In this document: positions 1-12,000 of the stretch, piece by piece
Layout of the letters: every line of letters begins with the position of its first letter
How positions within the stretch are numbered: the stretch's first letter is position 1
Source: Mytilus trossulus
Taxonomy: Eukaryota; Mollusca; Bivalvia; Mytilida; Mytilidae
Reading direction: 5' to 3'
Assembly: GCF_036588685.1 (NCBI RefSeq)
Contig: NC_086374.1
Coordinates: forward strand, 91,754,059-91,818,058
DNA: 64,000 nt
Notes under the pieces: model-generated
Told to the model about the DNA's origin: nothing
Seen by the model: only the letters and a program-made list of their open reading frames with translations
Databases searched by the model: none
Program-made: the position numbers and the translations under genes

Positions 1-246
1 GTATTCAAGGATCCATCCATATACACGCCGAGAGGTATAACAGTGGACAATAATCAGAACGTATTTGTCGCTGGGCTCATGTTGAACTGTCTGACCGTAA
101 TACAACATGACGGCAAAAATAGCAAGATCCTACTTACTGATCATAATGAACTTCATTATCCGAAGGCAGTGTATTACAACAAAAAAAGGAAGCTTATCTG
201 TTTTGGAAACAAGACAGGGAGCATTGCAGTATACCAAGTGTCGTAA
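1..246 (+). CDS. 3' end of a TRIM-like (B-box/propeller) gene, partial
   Basis: The frame is open from base 1, so the gene begins upstream of the window; it ends at TAA 244-246. About 81 C-terminal residues remain. They align with the last propeller blades of the intact paralog at 32388-34067, sharing VDNNQNVFV, QHDGK, LLTD and AVYYNK. In this family the C-terminus is a blade-forming NHL-like region that binds partners, behind B-boxes and a coiled coil. Only the tail is visible, so it cannot be said whether the gene is whole; the visible part has no stop or frameshift. It is one of three copies in this window. Confidence 0.8.
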   Translation, partial: VFKDPSIYTPRGITVDNNQNVFVAGLMLNCLTVIQHDGKNSKILLTDHNELHYPKAVYYNKKRKLICFGNKTGSIAVYQVS

Positions 247-1104
247 AAAAGCAAAATAGAAGTACTTAGTATGTGTAAGAATTGCCTTACATTACGTACA
301 CTAAATTATGTTGCAAAGTTTTAAATACAAAATATTTTCCCATTGAATTGAATATATTTATGCTAGTAAATTCATTGTCCACAGTTTGCAAATGGAAGTG
401 TCTATATAACATCCCTAGTTTGACCATACTATCTGCCTGGATAAATTGATGGCAGGGACTATTGAGATAAAAAAAACATAATTCTATAATAGCTCTAGAA
501 AATTACTGAGCACAATCTTCGATTATCCTTCATCAGTGTACAAAAATTTAAAACGAACAGGATAAAGAGTAAACTAAATAAAATGATTTTATGGATACAA
601 TAGAGAACCATTATTAGGCACAATAACATTCACGTATACAAACTATGATGTCTACATTCTGTAATAGACAAAACATAGTATAATGATCACCCCTAGTTTT
701 TTGATGACGTTCGTGTTGCTTAGTCTTTAGTAGAAATTGGCAAATTCGTGACGAGACAACTATCCAACAATGAGAAAAAAAACTGGCTTATTGTGTGGAA
801 ACTAGATTGTGAGTAAACTATGATTAGCTATCCATAGAAACTATGACCTTGACTTATAAAATCTTATAAATCGTTGGCTTTCAAATATTCGGCTTTGAGT
901 GTTTCTGATGATGGTAAATTTAGAAAAAAAGTCATCGGATGCTAAAAATAATACATCGTGGTTTACAGCACGTGGTCTATACCTCTAATTATTGACTATA
1001 TGTATCCCAGGGTAACATCAGCTCAGTAGTAAGTTCTTCCAGCAGGATGATTTGTTTGGTTTCTAAAAATGTCTGTTTATAACTTTTGAAATTATAAAGA
1101 AAAA

Positions 1105-1425
1105 GTAAAATAACAAAAATAATGAACTCCTGGGAAAATTCAAAACGGAAAGTCCCTTATCAAATGGCAAAATCAAAAGATTTAAAATATCAAAAGAATG
1201 GACAACTGTCATATTTCTAGGCATTTTCTAATGTAAAAAATAATAGATTGAACCTGGTTTCATATCACTTAACATATGACAGTCGCATCAAATTCTATTA
1301 TATTGACAACGATGCGTTAACAAAACAGACATAATAGGTAAAATTGTCAAAAAAGGGGTACAGCAGTCATCACCGTGTCACCTAAACAAACAAATATTAA
1401 AAAGAAAGATGCACAAAAAGCAAAT
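1105..1425 (+). repeat. Dispersed repeat family A, copy 1
   Basis: About 300 bp shared with copies at 10380-10690, 22890-23040, 24770-25020 and 25590-25710. Shared landmarks in order are ACTCC..GGAAAATTCAAAA, GGCAAAATCAAAAG, CAAACGAATGGA, CTGTCATAT, ATTTTCTAATGTA and ATTGACAA. No coding capacity is evident. It is probably a non-autonomous mobile repeat or the tail of a retroelement; its class is unknown. Confidence 0.7.
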
Positions 1426-2220
1426 ATCAAATTTTACAACCACGTTCATTGCTGGCTAATTTTTTGTATTTTATGTATGTATGTTAAACATAAACAATGC
1501 TGGAACTCCCTAAGGAAATTAAGTTGACTTTTTTAATGTCATTTTTATACATAAAGCTCTTCAACTGCTTCTTTTCTTATACTTCGATGGCTAACAAATA
1601 ATCGGCTTTGCACGTTGTTGACGAAGATAAATCCAGAAAAACCTCTTCGTACGCATATAACTAGTTGTTTTCATTTTCTCTAATAGATGTCTTACCATAC
1701 GTTCAAACACTTTTTAAATCTTTTTAATTCTACTACGAACTGGAATTACTTTCTCACTTTGTTCCATCGATTTTGCACAGATGAGTCCTTGACATTTGAG
1801 AAGTTGACAAAACAATGGACAGGACTATTTTTTATTGATACAATATTTTTTTTAACTTACATTGACAACAATATTGCATCTTTAAATTTCTATTTCTAGA
1901 AAGACAACTACAATTAGCATCTGGAAACCAACTTTAACTGAAGTTACGGTGAACTAACTAAATATACAGCTTAGCAACGGAAACTTCGGATAAAACCCGG
2001 AGACCATTAAAATATGTTTTATGGCTTTCAGGAATCTTAAACAAATCATATCAAAACTAATGAATTGCTTTACTTGATAGATTAAAATTATGGTGAACTT
2101 CAAAATACTTTTTGTTTAGACAAAGGGAATCAACTGTTAAATGTTGCTAATAATTAAACTGTTTATTGGTTATAAATCAATTTATCTTTTATTTGTATCT
2201 GTTCTTTTAGCCTCAAAGAA

Positions 2221-2283
2221 GGTATATTGTCCGTCGAAGATAATTTTTTTTCGTGTGATTCGGTCCAGTCGGACACTATACCT
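2221..2283. repeat. Short inverted repeat (hairpin)
   Basis: GGTATATTGTCCG at the left pairs with CGGACACTATACC at the right (12 of 13) across a spacer of about 37 bp. It may be a remnant of a foldback element; no target duplication was identified. Confidence 0.5.
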
Positions 2284-3513
2284 GCTGTAAGCCTATTCAT
2301 TTTATCAGATTTAAACTTTTTGTCACCTTTTAAAAACTACTCTGAAATTGTGCTTATATATAACAATATTTTGTTCAAACAATTTAACTGATATCTTATT
2401 CCGAAGGAATATCATGATATTTAATGTAAGTTACATCAGCTGTGTGTGAAACCTATATACTAGTTAACAAAAGAAACGATACAAGGTAATGCATATTTTA
2501 TTATTCTTAATATATTTGATTAATAACCTTCAAGTAATATAAACGTTAGATCGCTTACCATGCAATTTTTCATCTACCATTTATTTACGGAGGACATAAC
2601 TCTTGTATCGTCCAAGACCTAGTTGTTGATGTGAATGTTTTCAATGCAATTCTCAAAAGAATAAATATTTCCAAGGGAAAAAATAATTGATCGGCACCGA
2701 TTTATGAATTTGTTCAAGGCATTACTAAAATAATCATTTGTATGACTTTGATAAAAATCTGAAAGTGCATCGGCACAAAACATTTTCTAATGCTACGGAT
2801 ATTTTAGAAATCTACTGGTTGTTATTCCTAGAAAGCGAAAGGTCAAAATGCTAATGTGATTGTTAACTTTTCGACTCTATGTAACAATACTTTTCCGCTA
2901 CCTCTGTCGTATCATTTTACTGTCTACTTGTAATAGAAAAGCATTCTTAAAGCAACTCCGGTTTTGAATTGTCTCGTTGACTTAAGAATTAGAAAAAAAG
3001 GACGGCCACTTACGTTTTCATTCACGAACAATAAAATGGCAAAAGAGTTCAATTTTAATAAACATCTACTTAAGACCTATGAAATAGAAGAAGCGATACA
3101 TATTTATCAATAGTTAAATAAATGATTCTTTTTTATAGTCATGAAATATTCTGCAGAATAATTATTATGGTCAGAAGAATAATGGGATGAAGTATCCATG
3201 GTATCCATGATGTACTATACTAGAAAAAGAATTCAGCGAAGGCAAATTTGTTTGTTGATGACACATATCTTTATCTTTATCAGAGTTTAGCAAAACTAGA
3301 CTACCATTCATACAATTATTTCTACCTTCAAATGTGGGGAATTTATTTTCTGATAAAACTCAATGTCTTCCAGAACCGTAGGAAAGCGGTTTAGGACTAT
3401 TGTAATGCACATACATAAACTATCCAATATATTTGCCACGCGCCTCAATGTGGAATCAGTATTTTAGGTTACGCTGTTGATTTGTTGCTATAAGATGAGA
3501 TTAAATTGAGTCC

Positions 3514-4399
3514 TTAAGGTGATACCTAACACTTTCACTAAAATTAACTTGGCTCGTTTAATTTTCATAAAACTTTAGCAAAGCATTCACTTTGACCCTT
3601 TGACCAAAATATAAAATTTTCAAAAAATTTGAACCAACCGTTTAATCAGAAAAAATACACTGGTTAAATAGCAGTTTGACGAACACTTATTTTGATCAAG
3701 GTAGCAGGTACCAGTTTTGGTGTACCAGAACATGTGTCCCACGCAGAAATTTTGTTATAGTAAAGCATTGAGGTATATAATTGCATCATGTGGACTAAAA
3801 AAATAATTGAATGTAAATTCTAGGCTAGTGTACTACACAAGTAAGTAGTTGCATACACAGGTTGGGGATTTCCTTCACACATGGGTCCAATCAGATATCA
3901 AAATTGTGGTCTCCTCACTTGACGGCATCCAATCAAAGTAGTGAAAATATTCATTTTTTTGTAAACAAAAATATCTTGAAATTTTGATGGTAGGGATAGG
4001 TTCGGACAAGGCTCTAATTCACTAAATATCCTTTATCTCTTGAATTTTGCCTAAAATTCTTGCCGGCTTTTAGCAGGATTCTGCAGGTTAGCAATAGATT
4101 GGTATCAGAGCATCACATTTTTTGCCTTATTTACAATGCATTTATAAAATTTTAAATCTCCATGCTGGACAGACACCCACATTTAAAGGTTTTCTATATA
4201 TTTACATAAGCACGCACACATCTTGGTTCCTTGAAACCATACACTTTATTTGTATATAAGCTTGAATAAATTTTCAAGAAAATAAAATCATAAATCCATG
4301 AAATTCTAAAGATTTATTGTAAAATAACTGGTTTCTGCCACCCAAACGTTCTGCTGATTTTACAGAGTTATCTCCCTGTAGTGTTAGGTACCACCTTAA
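3514..4399. mobile_element. Non-autonomous DNA element with TTAA ends
   Basis: The left end TTAAGGTGATACCTAACAC is mirrored at the right by GTGTTAGGTACCACCTTAA, one mismatch apart, giving an inverted repeat of about 19 bp that includes TTAA at both tips. TTAA target sites are typical of piggyBac and Kolobok superfamilies. The 886-bp interior has no ORF, so this is a MITE-like passenger. Confidence 0.8.
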
Positions 4400-4900
4400 T
4401 CAGACAAATGCAGCATAAACATAGAACACGTTAAAACGAAAAATCAATTTACTACAATTGTATGCGTATATATAATCCAATATACTTTAATTATATTTTT
4501 CAACATTTTATATCATTTCCAAAATCTTATTTATAATCGACTGATCGAGGCCTTTTAATAATTCAATTTGTAGTCATACTTACATTAATGAGCCGTTTTT
4601 GATATTATGTTAGTTTATCTAAAAAAATGTAACGAATACAAAAATCAGGCATATATTTTTAGTATTATACAAAATATATAATATTTTATGCATTATTTAT
4701 CTATCTAACTTTTTGCTGTCTTTATTTTTTCTCTTTTCTCTTCGTGTTTTTGTTTTATAATATTTATCTGAATGTAAAACTAGTAACATAATTACATCTG
4801 ACATTGACCTGATCATGCCAATTGTCAGGATAAACAAGAAAGAACTGACAACGGTCTGATAAGAATTCGTAACATAATTTCTATACAACCAAAAGGAATC

Positions 4901-6905
4901 ATGGCGACAATATTCTATCTTGCAATGTTTTTGTCCTGTTTACAGCCGGCAATATCTTTTATGGATCCTTGCACTTTTTATCCTAAAGGGTAAGGCAGAA
5001 AAAACACCTAATATAAATTTTATGTAAACTCATAAAAGAAAAAAAAAATCACTTTTTTTTTATTTACATTAAAATTAAATGTATTTGTATTGAACATCTT
5101 CCGTCAATAGAGTGGTAACACAGTTTGGAAAAGTGTTTTTTGAAATGACATTCAATTGATATGAAATTTGTTGGTAATTGTTTGTAATACTTTTTGTGAC
5201 ACCAAAATCGTGTTTGCTGATTAAACTATCTCAGTTTAAGTTATATTTAAAACGAAAATGAAAAATTACGATCAATCAACGTTATCTCGTTTTAACTTCA
5301 ACATTCTATCATAATTTAACAACGATAATTCTGCAACATTCTATCGCTATTTTGTTAATCATAATCACAATTTGTAAACAAGACCAATACAGATGGGCAA
5401 ATATGAACAGACATATAACCATTTTTAAAGCATCAAAGAGACGAAGAAGACAACAGAAATATGTCAAATGTGCGCAGATTTTGAGAAAACACTTATGCTT
5501 CGGCCCTCGCAGATTTTTACGCACCAATAAAAATTTAAACTATTGAAATATAAAATTAATTGTTGAAGATCGGTTTAAATATGATCAATTAATTTATATA
5601 AACATATTCATATTGCTTATAGTTCTTATGTAATGAAAACTTTTCTTTCTAAATACTGGAACTATTAAGCGCTATATTACGTGTTTGACAAAAAAGAAAA
5701 TTTCAGTTTCTGATGGTGTTTGGTATTGCTTTCCAAATAGTTCAAATATGAAGCGCCGTGTAAGCTAACATTCCTTTTTAATTTACAGGACAATCCATTC
5801 ATTGATTGCCGTTTAAATTAAAATGAATTGAAAAAACGTTATTCTGCTATATAGAATCAGCTGTTTTTAGTACTATTTCTTATATTCAGTAGTATAATTG
5901 CAGATTTATACCAAAGAATGAAACAGAGAACGTTATCATAACGCCATCTTGTTTAGAAGGAACCATAGACTGGAATTATCCAAGGGGTGCCCTGAAAGTA
6001 TTGTTTAACCAACCTAAACCATACAGCTTGTGTCTTACTGACTGGATTGGAGGCGGTTCCTTTACCATCTATGACAATTCTTTTGGCAAGATGATACACT
6101 TGAAAATGCTCTCATCAGGTAATGTATACATAATATATATCCTTTCTAACCTTTCACCCATTTAAATTGTTCAACATGTATGTTGAAACAAATATAAATA
6201 TCAAAAGGAAATGAACTATGCAAGAACAATGTACTTTTATTAAGTCGGGTTTTTAAAGCAATGGTTGATTTCATTAAAACAAAAGGAGTGATTAGTAAGT
6301 ATAAGCTTGTAATGAGCGTAGTGTATACCTTTTGGATATACAAAGGACAATTGAACATAAATTATAATTGTGTTACTGATTACATAACACCCTACATGTG
6401 TTTGGGAATACAATTCAGTGTCAAAATAGTTATCAAAGGTACCAGGGTTATAATTTAGTACGACAGACGCGCGTTTCGTCTACATAAGAGTCATCAGTGA
6501 CGCTCATATCAAACTATTTATAAAGCCAATCAAGTACAAACTTGAAGAGCATTGAGGATCCAAAATACCAAAAAAATAGTGCCAAATACGGCAAAATAAT
6601 CTATGCCTAGTTTCAAAAGTTTGAAAAGCCAGTACAAGAAAACCATGTTGATATTTCATTGCCCTGAATGGATTGTACACTACACTGTAAAGTCATATAA
6701 TTTCATTGATGAAAGTTGTAAAATTGACATCCGATAGTGCATGTATCATATTATAGTTTCAGGAATTTTTAATCTTATCTTAAATCCTTATTTTGTTATA
6801 GAGGCTCAATGTATCCAAAGTAATGGGCATCATGCAGTATTGACAGTTGAGGCACCAGCTATGCAGACATACATGGGAGGATTTACATATGAAATAAAAT
6901 ATTAA
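4901..6905 (+). CDS. Short secreted meteorin-like protein (three exons)
   Basis: Exons 4901-4989, 5904-6118 and 6802-6905 join in frame with GT-AG introns (phases 2 and 1) to give 135 aa. Residues 1-20 form a hydrophobic signal peptide. The mature part has four cysteines (C24, C46, C73, C105) and the stretch CLEGTIDWNYPRGALKV (46-62). Both the cysteine pattern and this motif match the N-terminal domain of vertebrate meteorin/meteorin-like, secreted signalling proteins of about 300 aa. The second meteorin domain is absent: the stop comes directly after this one. N35-E-T is an N-glycosylation sequon. Function in the mussel is unknown; a secreted ligand or mucosal protein is inference. Intron 2 holds a dispersed repeat (6429-6607). 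AATAAA at 6893 overlaps the coding end, so the polyadenylation site is unclear. Confidence 0.8.
6429..6607 (+). repeat. Dispersed repeat family B, copy 1 (intronic)
   Basis: About 180 bp, recognised by GGTACCAGG, CGCGTTTCGTCTACATAAGA, AGTGACGCTC, TTGAAGAGCATTGAGGA and GTGCCAAATACGGC. Other copies lie at 24221-24420, 30278-30448 (inverted), 31918-32025 (inverted, partial) and 34412-34622. It is a SINE- or MITE-like element abundant in this window. Confidence 0.75.
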
Positions 6906-8735
6906 ATATTTTGAACATTTAGATTCATTGAACCTTAATCGTTAGTATTTACATTTTTTAGGCGTTAATAGCATCACTACCTTGTGTTTTGATTTACAAA
7001 GATTAAAACTGTGGGAGTTAAACCAGAAAGAAAATCTGTCTTCTATTGGATGAAAACTCGGACAGCAAAACTCGATCCTGCATGTGGTAGGTTTATCGCA
7101 TGGCTCTTCGCCAGTCAGAATTTAAAACGCAGATTACGTAAACCCAAAAGGTCGACCAAAATAAGGAAAATATATGAGGTGAGGTAAGCCTCGACATGTC
7201 AAGCGTGGCAAAAAATTATGAAGGAATAGAGTTAAAAATCAGATAGTTGATTAAAACGTTAACCAAAGGATGAGAAAAACAGAGAGACAAACAGTGATGC
7301 AAATAACCAATGGTCCATCTGAGCTTAAAATAATACCAACATATTTGAAATAAAATAGCTATTTCAAAATCAAAGAGTTCCTTGAGCAATTGAACAAATA
7401 ATTTTTATTTTATTTTATTTTGAAATGACAAACTGCGCTGAGAGAGCTGGATTAATTAGATTTGTCAAGAACATCTGGCTTGTGTATCTAAATAGTTGTA
7501 TACACCGTTAGGAAGTCGACGTTGTGTTTTTCTGGATGCTACTGAACTGTAGTAATCAAAGCTTGTATAGCTGTAAAGAGAGGTAATCTTTTTTAGGCTT
7601 CATTACTCATTTTAACAATAGATCTTTGCTTTGGTTTATGTTTATGATAAGAAAAATTAAGATATGCATGTGATGAATTAAATCCAAAGTACCAATATGT
7701 TATTGTTCACAAGTGGCAACACTTGACCAAACATTGATCCATTTCAATTGATATTTTATAGTGTGTCTTTCTATGTTGTCATGTTCCACTATTGTTTCAG
7801 GTAAGGGTGAAGGTTGGTACCTATTAAAACCTGCATTTATTTGCACCTGTTCTAAGTCAGAACCTGATATTCAGTGGTTGTCGTTGGTTCATAAGTGTTT
7901 CCCTTTTTTTATATAAATATTAGACCGTTCGTTTTTCTGTTTAAATGATTTTACACTAGTCCTTTTGGGGCCGTTTATAGCTTGCTGTTAATTATGCGCT
8001 CCATGTACTTTGACCTAAAATGATTTACTTTTTAAAATTATTACTCTGGTGGAAAATTGTCTCATTGGCATATCTTCTTATATCTATATAAAACAAATAA
8101 GTGTAGAAAATAAAGCCACAATTTGGCTATAATCGTTATGTTTCTTTTGATCTTGTAGTTCCAAACGGTCCACCATATTAATACATCACTAGCTAACAAA
8201 TGCTTGGGTTTGGACGTTCCTTAAAAAAAGGTATTTCCAAAAACCAGAAAAGCGCGTTTGATGCACGGAATTAATATAGCGATTTGAAGTGGTAGATCAA
8301 ATATTCTTTTCCTTAAGCAAATACAGGCATAATCACGATTTTTTACAAATATTAAGATTCTTTCATTTCATTAGATATCATTATCTACGGAAGCCCTTGA
8401 GTGCCATTATTTGCATAAATATTTATGAAGAGATGGATAACTTTCTGGCTGCCGATGTTTTGTAAATTATACCTTTCGTATCAAAATAATGAATAAATTT
8501 AAACTAAACAATATTTAGTAAAATATATCTCAGAGATTTTATAGTATTATGCACGATATAAAAAGGTATCCTGTTTGGAACATATGGAATGTACGACAAG
8601 GACTTCTCACTTGAAATAAAATTTTCATTGTGACAAATCATTTTAACGCCATATTTTTAAAAACGTAACCATCATTATTTTGTTATAATTAATATTTCAC
8701 CTGCCATTGGTAAATGCTCGTATGTTTTAAAATTA
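6906..8735. other. Intergenic region between the meteorin-like and EGF/GH-A-like genes
   Basis: The two genes converge here. No ORF with support. It holds a good copy of dispersed family C at about 7745-8090 and a family relic at about 8190-8290. Other parts are unassigned AT-rich DNA. Confidence 0.6.
7745..8090. repeat. Dispersed repeat family C, full-length-like copy
   Basis: Landmarks in order: GGTGAAGGTTGGTACCTATT, CATTTATTTGCACCTGT, TTTTACACTAGTC, GGGGCCGTTTATAGCTTGC, TACTTTGACCTA and TTGTCTCATTGGCA. The same family appears inverted at 36900-37260 and in part at 43973-44050 and 54515-54715. A short end fragment lies near 14360-14430. Confidence 0.75.
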
Positions 8736-8741
8736 TTTATT
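8736..8741 (-). promoter_or_regulatory. Candidate polyadenylation signal AATAAA
   Basis: TTTATT on the + strand reads AATAAA on the - strand, about 140 bases beyond the stop of the EGF/GH-A-like gene. It is the first such hexamer I see downstream. Functional assignment is inference. Confidence 0.45.
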
Positions 8742-8880
8742 CAAAAGAATGATAATTTTTTTATAACTTTATATGTTAAAGCAAGTTCATTAAAATTTGC
8801 AGTCGTAAAAACAACGATAGAAACACAAATAAAAGAAGCAAGATAGAGAAAAACAAAAAAGGAAACAAATATCAAAACAC

Positions 8881-9033
8881 TTACGTTTTCCATGTATTTG
8901 TTGTTCGTGTGTCTATGCTGTGATATTTGTTGACCCCTATCTTGTTTACCGATCTGACATACACTGTATATGTAGTAGGGTTAAATCCATCTAGTACAAG
9001 AGTATCTCCAGTGTTGCCAACGTCTGGGTAGTA
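8881..9033 (-). CDS. EGF/GH-A-like gene, exon 14 (C-terminal beta tail)
   Basis: Residues 691-740 and stop. TYTVYVRSVNKIG resembles the last strands of a fibronectin-III-like or similar beta-sandwich. The TAA stop lies inside AC|GTAAGT, a good splice donor, so an alternative transcript could skip this stop and extend further; no obvious downstream exon was recognised. Confidence 0.75.
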   Translation of the reverse strand, partial: YYPDVGNTGDTLVLDGFNPTTYTVYVRSVNKIGVNKYHSIDTRTTNTWKT

Positions 9034-12000
9034 CTATAAAAAATACTGTTCATAAAATGCATGAGCTTTTGAATTTGCCGTTTGATTATGGATTTCTGTT
9101 TTGAATTTTCGACGAAGTTCGATAATTTTGTTATTTTACTTTTTCGATAAATATTTCATAATTTATAATATTCATTTATTTCTGCTATTACAAAATCTCT
9201 CTTTTCATCACAAACTCCATTTTAATTTTAAGAGGAGCAGTCCCCTATAATGAAGACATTGAAGAATTTTTTTTACTGGGTAAACCAAGATAATTGAATA
9301 TCCAAACTATCAGTTATAAATTGGAAAAACATGATTTATTGACTGACACTTTTCCCAACAAATTTTGATAATTAGGGTAACATTTCTTTTTTTTTTTATT
9401 TCTGAAAGCCGACTCAAATAATGTATTAACGGAAAAGGTGCTCGATAAGATTTTTTTTCTTTTTCATCGTATTTCTTTCTACGCCAGTCACTATTCACAA
9501 CTGTATGACCTTAAGCTTAAAATCTAAATCTTTCAAATGGCATTTGATGAAGCTGCTTCTTTGTACCCTGTGTTGCCCACGATAACACAAATGAAAGAGT
9601 TTAAGGATAAACACGAATAAGATGAATATCTTACTTTAGGATCTGATTTTTTTCCCTATCGTATCGTAAAAAATAATCTTTTAATCTTTCATACTGACCC
9701 AATGTTGTCATCGCATTCTTTTTTGGCCACTACAAAATTTAAATCAATGCACGTGCTACTATGTTCGATTTTGACTAACGAGTAAAAATATATATTTACC
9801 GACCAAGTGGTGCCATCATCGTCCGTTACAGCACAACGCCAACGAAGAGCTCCACGTTTCTGTAAGAAACAGCCATAGCCAAGGGTCGACTGCTGAAGAA
9901 AACTGCATGGTATATCTACAGGACTATGACTATAATGTCGCGTAATGAAACTCTGAGTCGCTACATACTTAGGTACTGTTCCAGGATCTTGTCCGGTGTA
10001 CTCAAGCATTCCCCAACTGCCATATTTTGATGGAGTGCCAGTGGAGGAAAAATAATTGAACAATCCACCTTTAAATAATACACGAAAAGAAATTATGTTG
10101 CTTCTTATTTGATTGTTGAATTTGTAAATAAACTTATACATTGTAGTTTTTAAAGTAACTGTTTGCACTTTTTATCAGTGAAAAATATAAAATGAATATG
10201 AGAATATCGGCAAAACTAATAATAACAAAGATCTGCAAATGTAAGCACCCAATCATCGAATCCCTTTACAGGGAGTATAAATACAATATTCAACCACAAG
10301 CATCTTAATAAGAGAAGTGTTAATAAAAGGATGTTCAAACACCAATGCCCTAAAACCAAAATGTCAATGCTGCATAAAAAGCAAAATATCAAAAACTGCT
10401 AACTCCAAGGAAAATCCAAAACGGAAAGTCCCCCACAAAATAACAAAATCATAAGCTCAATCAAATCAAACGAATGAAACACATCTGTCATATTCCTGAC
10501 TTTGTATGGGCCTTTCCCTAATGAAGAAAATGGTAAAATAAACCTGCTGGTTTCATAGCTAGCTAAATCTCTCACTTGTATGAAAGTCGCATACAATTCC
10601 ATTACTAAGTATATTGACAATTATGTGTGAAGAAAACAAACATACATAATAAGTTGATATGTTGAAAATATGAGTACAGCAATCAAACTTGTGTAATATA
10701 ATTTTAGTCATTTAAATTCAAACAAATATGTAAACAAAGAAAAACAAGATGGCAAATTGACAATGCACATAAGCAAAAATCAAGAACAAGAATACAAAAA
10801 TGACTTTTTCACAATAACACAATGGCGGAATATATAATATCCGAGCCCCGCAAAATTAATAGTTATACCGAAAATGGCCTGATCAGTAAAGACTAATAAT
10901 TTACGAAGACAAATAAAAGAACATTTTAACACATAATTAAGATGATAAACAACGTCAGTACCTATAATCTATATTAAGGAAAAAAATTATAGGTTATTAC
11001 CTGGTGATGAATTTTGTGGATCATTAATCACGATCTTATACCAAGCTTCAAGAAGATTATCTACTACAGACTTGATATGTTGATCTCTATTAAAAGCGAT
11101 TGCTTTATTCGTGACGTCGTCGTGACTTAATCCTTGGGCAATAGCACTGCCTTCCATAATTGATGGTCCGCCTTCGTACATCAGAAGTTTAAGTCCATGT
11201 TTCTAATAAAGGGAAACATAAAGTTTTATTTCAAATTGATATTAACAGTCTACCTCTTCTTACATTGTACACATAAACAAAAGCAACCATCTCTTTAAAT
11301 AATATTTGTGTTCTTTTGTGGTGTTCTTAATTTCAAAATGTTATATTCGTGTATTTATATGAATTAAGAAATGTTTAACCAAAACATTTGTCATTTTGTT
11401 AATGTTTTTGTCACTTTTTTTACTTATAAAAGTCTGTCTATATCGGAAATAACATCATTTTTCGACAGTCCTATTCAATTTTCCGAAACAACCTGTACAT
11501 AGTAGTTGTTTTATACCTATTAAAAACGCAATATGAAGCCTTCTATCAGGAACACACTTCAAAGACAGTATTACTAAACACTCTTAAATCTTCTTATTGA
11601 ATATTTACCTTGGCGAGGTCCATAAAATATTGAAATGACGACTCTGATTGCGACATTTGATTATTGCAATATGTCTCCATTTGAATATTCGACATGTTTA
11701 ACATCTCTGCTGCCTATAAAAAGACAAAAAGTTCAAATTATCAATTTTAATTATTCAATTATATGTTCATCAACAACAACAAAATACTAGCAAAAACATA
11801 TTTTCATTGTTTTGTGTCATTTGCATGCGTGAATAAAATTATTATATATGCATTACACGTACATGCTTGCCTGCGAGATTATTGCAATCGAAATAACCAG
11901 TAATAGCTATTGCTTTAAAGTTTCGTGTTCTATTTCCCAAATCCTCAATGGCTTGTCTTGTGTAGTCTTGGTTACCTGTCTGCCATGCCCAAACTGTTAC

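Larger units (their letters stand above)
247..3513. other. Gene-poor stretch of repeat relics
   Basis: No supported gene. It contains short relics of dispersed families seen elsewhere in the window: about 685-735 (matches 15900-15950), about 840-960 and 1575-1670 (two versions of one family, also near 8190-8290), and the larger copy at 1105-1425. A hairpin lies at 2221-2283, and 2459-2488 matches the terminal repeat of the element at 60314-62307. From about 2500 to 3510 I recognise nothing. Confidence 0.6.

Noticed and set aside
5309-5546. Overlapping short open frames on both strands inside intron 1 of the meteorin-like gene
   Set aside because: Low-complexity, intronic, no domain; the two frames are shadows of each other.
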